DNA from: Streptomyces sp. TG1A-60
GTDB taxonomy: Bacteria > Actinomycetota > Actinomycetes > Streptomycetales > Streptomycetaceae
Direction: 5' to 3'
Assembly (NCBI RefSeq): GCF_037201975.1
Contig: NZ_CP147520.1
Span: 6,200,001 to 6,264,000, forward strand
Length of the DNA stretch: 64,000 bases
Both the position numbers and the translations under genes were made by a program. The notes under the pieces are model-generated. The model was not told the origin of the DNA. It did no database searches and saw nothing but the letters and a program-made list of their open reading frames with translations. This document shows positions 46,180 through 53,706 of this stretch, piece after piece (the stretch's first letter is position 1; every line of letters begins with the position of its first letter).

Positions 46180-46991
46180 GCGGCAACATCCAGCTGTTGA
46201 GCGACACCCTCGCCGCCGCCAAGGCGGAGGGGCGGTCCGCGCTCATCGCCTACCTGCCGGCCGGGTTCCCGACCGTCGACGGCGGTATCGCCGCCGTCAA
46301 GGCGGCCTTCGAGGGGGGCGCCGACGTCGTCGAGGTCGGGCTGCCGCACAGTGACCCGGTCCTCGACGGGCCCGTCATCCAGACCGCCGACGACATCGCG
46401 CTGCGCGGTGGCGTCAGGATCGCGGATGTGATGCGTACGGTGAGGGAGGCCTTCGAGGCCACCGGGAAGCCCGTCCTCGTCATGACGTACTGGAACCCGA
46501 TCGACCGCTACGGCGTGGAGCGCTTCACGGCCGAGCTCGCGGAGGCGGGCGGCGCGGGCTGCATCCTGCCCGACCTGCCCGTCCAGGAGTCGGCGCTGTG
46601 GCGGGAGCACGCCGAGAAGCACGGACTCGGCACGGTCTTCGTCGTCGCGCCCAGCAGCAGGGACGCCCGTCTCGCCGAGATCACCGCGGTGGGCAGCGGC
46701 TTCGTCTACGCCGCCTCGCTGATGGGCGTCACGGGCACCCGGGAGTCCGTGGGCGCGCAGGCAGAGGACCTGGTGCGGCGCACCAAGGCGACCACGGACC
46801 TGCCCGTCTGCGTGGGCCTCGGCGTCTCCGACGCCCGGCAGGCCGCCGAGGTCGCCGGGTTCGCCGACGGGGTGATCGTCGGCTCCGCCTTCGTGAAGCG
46901 GATGCTGGACGCGCCGGACGAGGCGGCCGGCCTGGACGCCGTACGGGAACTGGCGGGCGAGCTCGCGAAGGGCGTGCGCCGGGGCGCGTGA
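46176..46991 (+). CDS. trpA: Tryptophan synthase alpha subunit
   Basis: Cleaves indole-3-glycerol phosphate and channels indole to TrpB; 271 residues. Catalytic E53 ([11 protein letters not shown]) and D64 (LDGPVIQ) are present, with the loop [12 protein letters not shown] and the phosphate site [20 protein letters not shown] and VIVGSAFV. Coupled to trpB by overlap. Its terminator is at 47077. Confidence 0.97.
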   Translation: MSGNIQLLSDTLAAAKAEGRSALIAYLPAGFPTVDGGIAAVKAAFEGGADVVEVGLPHSDPVLDGPVIQTADDIALRGGVRIADVMRTVREAFEATGKPVLVMTYWNPIDRYGVERFTAELAEAGGAGCILPDLPVQESALWREHAEKHGLGTVFVVAPSSRDARLAEITAVGSGFVYAASLMGVTGTRESVGAQAEDLVRRTKATTDLPVCVGLGVSDARQAAEVAGFADGVIVGSAFVKRMLDAPDEAAGLDAVRELAGELAKGVRRGA

Positions 46992-47076
46992 CAGGGCGCG
47001 TGACGTTCACCCCTTTGTCGTACGAGGGTGGCTGGACGTAACGGGCAATCCGCTCACTCGAACGGGTGGAAGTGGG

Positions 47077-47105
47077 ACCGGGGAGGCGCTGTGCGCCTCC
47101 CCGGT
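47077..47105 (+). terminator. trpA terminator, immediately before the DsbA-like gene
   Basis: A perfect 13-bp stem, ACCGGGGAGGCGC (47077-47089) with GCGCCTCCCCGGT (47093-47105), and a TGT loop. It is 85 bp after trpA and ends only 14 nt before the proposed start of the next gene, so it either ends trp transcription or forms a hairpin in that gene's leader. Confidence 0.8.
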
Positions 47106-47119
47106 TCGTTCTGCGGGAT

Positions 47120-47896
47120 GTGAGCGAGAAGAACCGTGAGGGAAAGCGCACCGCCCGTGAACGGCTGGCGGAGGAGCGAGCGAAGCAGAAGGCCGCCGAG
47201 AAGCGCCGTCGGGTGTTGATCGTGGGTGCCTCGGTACTGGGCGTGCTGGGGCTGGCGGCCGTGATCGGCGTCGTGGCGGCGAACGCGGGCAAGGACGACG
47301 CCGCCGCCACCGCGGGCCCGGTCGTGGCGCCCTCCGGGGCGAACGGCGAGGACAGCCTCGCGATCCCCGTCGGGGACGCCGACGCGAGATCGACCCTCTC
47401 GGTGTGGGAGGACTTCCGCTGCCCGGCCTGCAAGTCCTTCGAGGACGCGTACCGCTCGACGATCCACGAGCTGACCGAGGCCGGAAAGCTGAAGGTCGAA
47501 TATCACCTGGTCACCCTGATCGACGGGAACATGGGCGGCAGCGGCTCCCGGAAAGCCGCCAACGCAGCCGCGTGCGCGCAGAACGAGGGCAGGTTCCCCG
47601 AGTACCACGACGTGCTGTTCGAGAACCAGCCCGCCGAGACCAGTGACGACTTCGCCAGCAACCGCAAGCTGCTCGACCTGGCGGGGAAGGTGGACGGGCT
47701 GGACTCCTCCGCCTTCCGCAGCTGCGTCGAGGACGGCAGGCACAACAGCTGGGTGGCGAAGTCGAACGACGCCTTCCGCAAGGGCGGCCTCTCGGGCACG
47801 CCGAGCGTCTTCCTCAACGGCACCAACATCTACGCGGACCAGTCCATGACCCCCGCCAAGCTGAAGCAGATGGTGGAGGCGAAGGCCCAGGGCTGA
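47120..47896 (+). CDS. Membrane-anchored DsbA-like thioredoxin-fold protein
   Basis: A 258-residue protein with a charged cytoplasmic N-terminus (SEKNREGKRTARERLAEERA), one helix (VLIVGASVLGVLGLAAVIGV) and an extracytoplasmic DsbA-type domain with CPAC (EDFRCPACKSFE) and cis-Pro loop GTPSVFLNG. It is a paralogue of the 17059-17859 protein with different linker and insert. GTG 47120 is chosen for the family-like VSEKN start; a start at 47066 is possible. The nearest promoter is unclear because a terminator-like hairpin lies just upstream. lgt follows, so a role in envelope protein maturation is plausible. Confidence 0.9.
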   Translation: MSEKNREGKRTARERLAEERAKQKAAEKRRRVLIVGASVLGVLGLAAVIGVVAANAGKDDAAATAGPVVAPSGANGEDSLAIPVGDADARSTLSVWEDFRCPACKSFEDAYRSTIHELTEAGKLKVEYHLVTLIDGNMGGSGSRKAANAAACAQNEGRFPEYHDVLFENQPAETSDDFASNRKLLDLAGKVDGLDSSAFRSCVEDGRHNSWVAKSNDAFRKGGLSGTPSVFLNGTNIYADQSMTPAKLKQMVEAKAQG

Positions 47897-47995
47897 GTCC
47901 CCGGTGAGGCCAGGGGCGTGGGGCGGGGCGTTATGGACCCGTTGCCGTCCCTGCCCGCCGTCGCCCCTGCCCGGCAGGGTAGCGTCGACCCTGCC

Positions 47996-48967
47996 ATGGA
48001 ACTTGCCTACATTCCCAGCCCGTCGCGCGGGGTGCTCTACCTCGGTCCCGTCCCGCTGCGCGGCTACGCCTTCTGCATCATCATCGGAGTCTTCGTAGCC
48101 GTCTGGCTCGGCAACAAACGCTGGGTCGGCCGCGGCGGGCGGGCCGGTACGGTCGCCGACATCGCTGTCTGGGCCGTGCCCTTCGGGCTCGTCGGTGGAC
48201 GGCTCTACCACGTGATCACGGACTACGAGCTGTACTTCAGCGAGGGCCGCGACTGGGTGGACGCCTTCAAGATCTGGGAGGGCGGGCTCGGCATCTGGGG
48301 CGCGGTCGCGCTCGGTGCGGTGGGTGCCTGGATCGGGTGCCGTCGTCGGGGCATTCCGCTTCCCGCGTACGCCGACGCCGTGGCGCCCGGCATCGCCCTC
48401 GCGCAGGCGATCGGGCGATGGGGCAACTGGTTCAACCAGGAGCTGTACGGCAGGCCGACGGATCTGCCGTGGGCCCTGGAGATCACGTCCTCCACGGACG
48501 GGCGGGTGCCGGGCACCTACCACCCGACCTTCCTCTACGAGTCGCTGTGGTGCGTCGGCGTCGCGGTCCTCGTCATCTGGGCCGACCGTCGCTTCCGGCT
48601 CGGGCACGGGCGGGCGTTCGCGCTGTACGTCGCCTCCTACTGCGCGGGGCGGTTCTGGATCGAGTACCTGCGGGTGGACGACGCCCACCACATCCTGGGC
48701 CTGCGCCTGAACAACTGGACCGCGCTGTTCGTCTTCCTCCTCGCCGTGGCCTACATCATCCTGTCGGCCCGCAAGCGGCCTGGGCGCGAGGAAGTCGTCG
48801 AGCCGGGTGTCTCCGACGGGAACGGGGACGAGGGTGCGGCTTCGGTGGAGTCCGCGGCCAAGTCGGACGATGAGAAGAAGGACGAGAAGACCTCCGACTC
48901 CGCCGCTGAGGGTACGGAGACTACGGAGGCCCCTGAGGACAAGGCCAAGTCCGCCGAGAAGAGCTGA
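47996..48967 (+). CDS. lgt: Prolipoprotein diacylglyceryl transferase
   Basis: Transfers diacylglycerol to the lipobox Cys of prolipoproteins, the step before LspA. The 323-residue protein has seven membrane helices, the Lgt signature GRWGNWFNQELYG (140-152), PVPLRGYAFCIIIG and the RFWIEYLRVDD motif. A 50-residue acidic/Lys tail after 275 is typical in Streptomyces. ATG 47996 is the first Met matching family starts; TAGCGT lies 10 nt upstream, a marginal leaderless signal. Confidence 0.96.
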   Translation: MELAYIPSPSRGVLYLGPVPLRGYAFCIIIGVFVAVWLGNKRWVGRGGRAGTVADIAVWAVPFGLVGGRLYHVITDYELYFSEGRDWVDAFKIWEGGLGIWGAVALGAVGAWIGCRRRGIPLPAYADAVAPGIALAQAIGRWGNWFNQELYGRPTDLPWALEITSSTDGRVPGTYHPTFLYESLWCVGVAVLVIWADRRFRLGHGRAFALYVASYCAGRFWIEYLRVDDAHHILGLRLNNWTALFVFLLAVAYIILSARKRPGREEVVEPGVSDGNGDEGAASVESAAKSDDEKKDEKTSDSAAEGTETTEAPEDKAKSAEKS

Positions 48968-48996
48968 TCCGCCGCTCCGCGACGGTTCGTCCCCAG

Positions 48997-49027
48997 CCCA
49001 CCCGCCCTGTCAGGGCGGGTGGGTTTT
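48997..49027. terminator. Bidirectional terminator between lgt and the CitE-like gene
   Basis: A perfect 12-bp stem, CCCACCCGCCCT (48997-49008) with AGGGCGGGTGGG (49012-49023), and TTTT at 49024-49027. It lies 30 bp after lgt and 33 bp past the stop of the convergent - strand operon. Confidence 0.9.
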
Positions 49028-49059
49028 CGGGTTCGGGGGAGAGAGGCCCGGGCGGCTGG

Positions 49060-49913
49060 TCAGTGTCTGATGGAGCGGTTCGCCAGGGACAGGGTTCTCC
49101 GGGCGCCCGCTACCACCGCCGGGTCGATGAAGCGGCCGTCGGGAAGGGCTTGGGCGCCGGGGGCGGTGGTCGCGGCTTCGAGGATCTCCTCGGCCGACTC
49201 GATCTCCGCCGGGGTGGGGGCGTAGGCGCGTTCGATCACCGGGAGTTGCCGGGGATGGACGGCGGCGCGGCCGAGAAAGCCGAGAGCGCGGCCGTGGGCG
49301 GAGGTGACCGCCAGGCCTTCGAGGTCTCTCGTGTCCGGGTACAGGGACTGGGCGGGGGAGGGGAGGCCGGCGGCGCGGGCGGCCAGGACTGTGCGGCAGC
49401 GGGGCCAGTCGAGGGCCGGGTCGTGGCGGACGGCCAGATCGGCGCGGAGGTCCGCCTCGCCGAGGGCGATGCCGTGGAGGGCGGGGTGGGAGGCGGCGAT
49501 GTCGTAGGCCCGTTCCACGCCCAGAGCCGATTCCAGGAGGGCGTACAGCGGGAGGCTGCCTCCTCGCGCGGGTGCGGTGCGTTCCGCGACACGTACGACC
49601 TCGGCGGGGGAGGTGATCTTCGGAAGGCGGAGGGCCGCCAGGCCGGGGAGGGGGGAGAGGGCGGTGAGGTCGTCCTCGGCGAGCGGCGTGTCCAGGGCGT
49701 TCACGCGGACGTGGACCGGAACGGGAGGAGGGCCCGCGAGGAGTTCCGCCGTGGCCGCGCGTGAGTAGGCCTTGCGGTCGGGGGCCACGGCGTCCTCCAG
49801 GTCCACGATCACCACGTCCGCGCCCGAGGCCAGGGCCTTGGCGACCACCTCCGGGCGGTCACCGGGGACGTACAGCCAGGTCAGGGGAAAGGGGGCGTCG
49901 GCCGGTCGGTCAT
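49060..49913 (-). CDS. CitE-like HpcH/HpaI family lyase, apparent frameshift near the start
   Basis: A CitE/malyl-CoA-lyase-like (beta/alpha)8 protein. The open frame runs from GTG 49848 (262 residues): ASGADVVIVDLEDAVAPDRK, RVNALDT, RLPKITSP, ALLESALGVERAY (metal Glu), IALGEADLRADL and GRAAVHPRQ are typical. The natural N-terminus is split: ATG 49913 reads MTDRPTPPFP, then a stop, while TWLYVPGDRPEVV, the expected family sequence, is in the lyase frame. One additional C in the C-run near 49894-49898 would join them into a 284-residue protein. Either a base is missing in the assembly or the gene is damaged. The partner CoA-transferase gene upstream suggests acyl-CoA chemistry; the substrate is unknown. 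Confidence 0.85.
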
Positions 49914-51109
49914 AGGGCGCCCTCCTGGCGGAGGGTCTCGATGTCCGGTTCCGACAGGCCCAGTTCGGTCAGGATCGCGTCGGTGTCGGCGCCGTGCGGA
50001 CGGCCCGCCCAGCGGATGGCGCCGGGAGTGTCGGAGAGCCGGAAGAGCACGTTCTGCATGCGCAGGGGGCCGAGGTCGGGGTCGTCGATGGTGGTGAGGG
50101 TGTCCAGGGCCCGGTATTGGGGGTCGGTCATCACCTCCCTGATGTCCTGGATGGGGGCCACCGCCGCCTCCGCCTTCTCGAACGCCTCGATGACCTCCTC
50201 GCGGGTGTGGCGGGCGATCCACGTGCCGACCGCCTCGTCCAGGACGTCCGCGTGGCGGGCCCGGTCCGCCCCCGAACCGAACCACGGCTCCTCGATCAGC
50301 TCGGGGCGGCCGACCAGGCGCATCACCCGTTCCGCGACGGACTGGGCGGAGGTGGAGACGGCCACCCAGGAGCCGTCCGCCGTGCGGTAGGTGTTGCGGG
50401 GCGCGTTGTTGGCGGAGCGGTTGCCGGTGCGGGGCTGGACGTGGCCGAGCTGGTCGTACCAGAGGGGCTGGGGGCCCAGGACGGTGAGGATCGGCTCGAT
50501 GATGGCCATGTCGACGATCTGCCCCTCGCCCGTACGGTCACGCCCGGCGAGTGCCGTCATCACCGCGTACGCCGTCGCCAGGCCCGCGATCGAGTCGGCG
50601 AGACCGAAGGGCGGCAGCACCGGCGGGGCGTCCGGTTCGCCGGTGATCGCGGCGAAGCCGCTCATCGCCTCGGCGAGCGTGCCGAAGCCGGGACGTTGGG
50701 CGTACGGGCCGAACTGGCCGAAGCCGGTGACGCGGGCCAGGACCAGGCGCGGGTTCGCGGCGGACAGCTCCTGCCAGCCCAGGCCCCATTTCTCCAGGGT
50801 GCCGGGGCGGAAGTTCTCGATGATCACGTCGGAGGTGGCGGCGAGGCGGAGGAGGGTGTCACGGCCGCCGGGGGTGGAGAGGTTCAGCGTCAGTGTGCGC
50901 TTGTTGCGGCCCAGCAGTTTCCACCACAGGCCCACGCCGTCCTTCGAGGGGCCGTGGCCGCGGGACGGATCCGGCTTCGTGGGGTGCTCGATCTTGATGA
51001 CCTCCGCGCCGAAGTCGCCCAGCATCGTGGCGGCGAGGGGACCGGCGAAGAGGGTGGCGAGGTCGATGACGCGGAGGCGGGTGAGCGGGGGGTCGTACGC
51101 CTGGGTCAT
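49910..51109 (-). CDS. CaiB/BaiF (class III) CoA-transferase
   Basis: A 399-residue family III CoA-transferase. LRVIDLATLFAGPLAATMLG, DFGAEVIKIEHP, GRNKRTLTLNL and DVIIENFRPGTLEKWGL are diagnostic. At the position where formyl-CoA transferase has the catalytic Asp (PGYD), this protein reads RPGFGTLAEAMSG, with G143, so the usual aspartyl-CoA intermediate cannot form there; a nearby Glu may substitute. From memory, this RPGFG variant is a recurring subfamily. ATG 51109 overlaps the upstream gene's stop (ATGA), and its 3' end overlaps the ATG (49913) of the CitE-like gene. The substrate is unknown. Confidence 0.9.
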   Translation of the reverse strand: MTQAYDPPLTRLRVIDLATLFAGPLAATMLGDFGAEVIKIEHPTKPDPSRGHGPSKDGVGLWWKLLGRNKRTLTLNLSTPGGRDTLLRLAATSDVIIENFRPGTLEKWGLGWQELSAANPRLVLARVTGFGQFGPYAQRPGFGTLAEAMSGFAAITGEPDAPPVLPPFGLADSIAGLATAYAVMTALAGRDRTGEGQIVDMAIIEPILTVLGPQPLWYDQLGHVQPRTGNRSANNAPRNTYRTADGSWVAVSTSAQSVAERVMRLVGRPELIEEPWFGSGADRARHADVLDEAVGTWIARHTREEVIEAFEKAEAAVAPIQDIREVMTDPQYRALDTLTTIDDPDLGPLRMQNVLFRLSDTPGAIRWAGRPHGADTDAILTELGLSEPDIETLRQEGAL

Positions 51110-52518
51110 GGGCGGTGGGTCTCCCGGAGGGTGAGGCGGGCCAGGGCGTCGAAGCCGATGCCGTCGAAGTCGGAGATCGAGGTGGCCAGGCGGTTCTTGA
51201 GGGGGACCGTCCAGCGGTCGGGGAGGGCGCTTGGGGAGCCGGCCAAAAGGCCCGCGATGCTGCCTGCCGTCGCGCCGTTGGAGTCGGTGTCCCAACCGCC
51301 CGACACCGCACGGCAGACGGAGGCCGTGAAGTCGCCGTCCGCGTGGGTGAGGGCGGCGGTGAGCAGGGCCGCGTTGGGAAGGGCGTGGACCCAGTGGTGG
51401 TCGGCGTAGGTGGTGTGGAGTTCGTCGACGATCGTGTCGAAGTCGTCGGTTTCGGCGGCGAGCCGGAGGGCGTGGTTGACCGCCCTCGCCAGGCGGGATT
51501 CCGGGGGGACGACCTTGAGGCCGGTGCGCAGGCAGTGGTGGATGTCGTGGGTGTGGGTGTGGGTGTGGGTGTGGGTGCGGGTGCCGGTGTCTGCGGCGGC
51601 TTCGGCGATGGTGGCAGCGATGAACATCGCCGCGTAGACCCCGTTCGCCGTGTGGGTGAGGGTGGCGTCACGGTGGGCCTGCTCTGCTGCGGCGGCCGGG
51701 TCGCCGGGGTTGGTCCAGCCGTGGACGTCGGCGCGGATCAGGGCGCCGATCCATTCGCGGAACGGGTTGCGGTGGCGGGCGGTGTGCGGGGGGCCGACGC
51801 CGGTGAGGAGGTTGCGGTAGGCGATGCGTTCGGCGGTGAACGTGCGCCCTGCGGGGAGTTCGTCCAGCCAGAGCCTCGCCACGTCGGTGGTGGTGAAGTC
51901 GCTGCCGTGGCGGGCCAGGAGGAGGAGGTTCAGGAGAGGGTAGTCGAGGTCGTCGTCCTCGGGCATGCCGTCGATGTTCTCGGCGAGGGAGGTGGAGGCC
52001 GAGCGGCGGTTCCAGGGGTGGGCGGCGAGGAGTTCCGGGGGGACGCCTCGGGCGGTGAACCAGGTGGTGAGGGGCCAGTTGCCGGCGGCGGCGGCGAGGT
52101 GGCGGATGGCGGTGAGAGGGAGTTTTTCGACGGGTTTGCCCAGGAGGCAGCCGACGGCGCGGCCCAGCCAGGCGGCCTCGAGGCGGGGAAGGTACGTGGC
52201 CGGGGCGGGCGCGGGCCGAGCCGGGTGAGCGGGCCAGTTCGGGCACAGGGCCCTGATCCTGTCCAGCTCTGTCGGCTCGCTCTCCGCCAAGCCGCTCGGT
52301 AGGTCTGCCAGTTCGTCCAGCAGGTCCTCGGCCAGCAGTCTCACGTAGCGGGAGGCCGGCCGGCCGGACGCGCCGGCGCGGAGGGGGGCCGGGGGGCCGC
52401 CTGCCGCCTGCCAGCGAGCGGCGATGGCCGAGGATTCGCGGCCGTCCTGTACCGCCTGGTGGAGTTCGTGGCCCAGGAGGTCCTCCGGCTGGACCCAGGT
52501 GAGGCGGAGGGGGGTCAC
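51106..52518 (-). CDS. ADP-ribosylglycohydrolase family protein (paralogue D)
   Basis: A 470-residue ARH/DraG-fold protein with a 110-residue N-terminal extension. The core starts at LEAAWLGRAVGCLLGKPVEKL; MPEDDDLDYPLL replaces TDDT as the first metal motif and GGWDTDSNGATAGSIAG is the second, both intact for this subfamily. It may remove ADP-ribose from protein or small-molecule substrates; which is unknown. A His-rich insert THTHTHTHTHDIHH lies at about residues 308-321. GTG 52518 overlaps the upstream paralogue's stop. It precedes the CoA-transferase gene in the same operon. Confidence 0.9.
   Translation of the reverse strand: MTPLRLTWVQPEDLLGHELHQAVQDGRESSAIAARWQAAGGPPAPLRAGASGRPASRYVRLLAEDLLDELADLPSGLAESEPTELDRIRALCPNWPAHPARPAPAPATYLPRLEAAWLGRAVGCLLGKPVEKLPLTAIRHLAAAAGNWPLTTWFTARGVPPELLAAHPWNRRSASTSLAENIDGMPEDDDLDYPLLNLLLLARHGSDFTTTDVARLWLDELPAGRTFTAERIAYRNLLTGVGPPHTARHRNPFREWIGALIRADVHGWTNPGDPAAAAEQAHRDATLTHTANGVYAAMFIAATIAEAAADTGTRTHTHTHTHTHDIHHCLRTGLKVVPPESRLARAVNHALRLAAETDDFDTIVDELHTTYADHHWVHALPNAALLTAALTHADGDFTASVCRAVSGGWDTDSNGATAGSIAGLLAGSPSALPDRWTVPLKNRLATSISDFDGIGFDALARLTLRETHRP
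51549..51590 (-). repeat. GGGTGT hexamer array encoding a Thr-His repeat
   Basis: Four perfect GGGTGT units (51549-51572), two GGGTGC and one CGGTGT variant follow in frame and encode alternating Thr-His/Thr-Arg. It is of the same hexamer class as the array at 12931, but within a gene. Unit number can change without frameshift. Confidence 0.9.
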
Positions 52519-53699
52519 CGGAGGGGCGCCAGGGTGGTGAAGGCGGCCTCGTGGGCGCGCCGGCGCCGTACGTCCTGGTCGTGGATCTGGAGGGTGACCT
52601 CCGTCAGTGTCGTGGCGGGGGCGTGCAGGTCCAGGCGGCTGGCCTCCGCCACCGTCTTGGCCCAGTCGGGCGGGATCTCCGAGCCCAGCGCGCCCGCCAG
52701 AGCACCGGACATCGTGGCGATCGAGTCGCAGTCGCGGCCGTAGTTCACCGAGCCCAGGACCGCGTGGCGGTAGTCGCCGCGGGCCACGAGCAGCATGCCC
52801 AGGGCGATGGGGAGTTCCTCGATCGCGTGGAGGCGGGAGGGGCGGCGGGCGCCGAGGGAGGGGGTGCGGTAGTCGGGGCCGACCGTGTCGAAGGGGGCCA
52901 CCGCCTCGCGCAGCGGCCGTAGCGCCGACTCGAAGTCCGTGTACCTGGACGCCACTTCGCACACCGCCTCGACCGCCGCGTGCGTGCCGTCCTTCGCCAG
53001 CCGGAGGACGGCCTCGGTCACCGACTCCGCCGTCGCGCCCGGCAGACACGCCGCCGCCACCGCCGCGGCGAACACGCCCGCCGCCTCCCTGCCGTACGAC
53101 GACTGGTGGGCGCCCGCGATGTCGAGGGCCTCGGCGTACGCGCCCGCCGGGTCGGCCGCGTTGACCAGGCCGACGGGGGCCATGTACATCGCGGCGCCGC
53201 AGTTGACGATGTTGCCGGTGCCGGCCTCGCGGGGGTCGATGTGGCCGTAGTGGAGGCGGGCCGCCAGCCACTTCTCGGCGAGGAAGACCCGCTGGAGGGG
53301 GAGGGCCTCGGCCTCCAGCTCCGGGATCCAGCGCGGCGTCGTCATCATGTCCGGTACGAGGTGCTCGGCGACGGCGTACGCGTCCAGGTGGTCGCGGACG
53401 CGGTCGTACACCCGGACCAGCGCGTGCGTCATCAAGGTGTCGTCGGTGACGTGGCCGTCGCCCTTGTGGTACGGGGCGAGGGGGCGGGCGGTGCGCCAGT
53501 CGTCGCCGCTCCAGGGGCCGACGACGCCGTGGATACGGCCGCCGTGGCGTTCGAGGATCTGCTCCGGTGTGTAGCCCTCGACCGGGCCGCCGAGGGCGTC
53601 GCCGACGGCGGCGCCGACCAAGGCGCCGGTGATGCGCTCTTCGAGGCCTGCTTCGGCGGGGGGCATGGCGTGCAGGTTGGCTTCCGTGGGGGGCGTCAT
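52515..53699 (-). CDS. ADP-ribosylglycohydrolase family protein (paralogue C)
   Basis: A 394-residue ARH/DraG family member with canonical motifs: GALVGAAVGDALGGPVEGY at 26-44, GHVTDDTLMTHAL for the first metal site and NYGRDCDSIATMSGALAGAL for the second. The Cys in GRDCDS is a common variant. It is the most standard hydrolase of the four in this operon, with that at 55281. It starts with ATG 53699, 8 bp after the stop of the upstream paralogue, and overlaps the next gene. Confidence 0.93.
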   Translation of the reverse strand: MTPPTEANLHAMPPAEAGLEERITGALVGAAVGDALGGPVEGYTPEQILERHGGRIHGVVGPWSGDDWRTARPLAPYHKGDGHVTDDTLMTHALVRVYDRVRDHLDAYAVAEHLVPDMMTTPRWIPELEAEALPLQRVFLAEKWLAARLHYGHIDPREAGTGNIVNCGAAMYMAPVGLVNAADPAGAYAEALDIAGAHQSSYGREAAGVFAAAVAAACLPGATAESVTEAVLRLAKDGTHAAVEAVCEVASRYTDFESALRPLREAVAPFDTVGPDYRTPSLGARRPSRLHAIEELPIALGMLLVARGDYRHAVLGSVNYGRDCDSIATMSGALAGALGSEIPPDWAKTVAEASRLDLHAPATTLTEVTLQIHDQDVRRRRAHEAAFTTLAPLR

Positions 53700-53706
53700 G
53701 CCCGAA

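Noticed and set aside
51541..51590. Repeat array considered as a CRISPR
   Set aside because: Units are 6 bp without spacers and lie in frame in a gene; it is a microsatellite.
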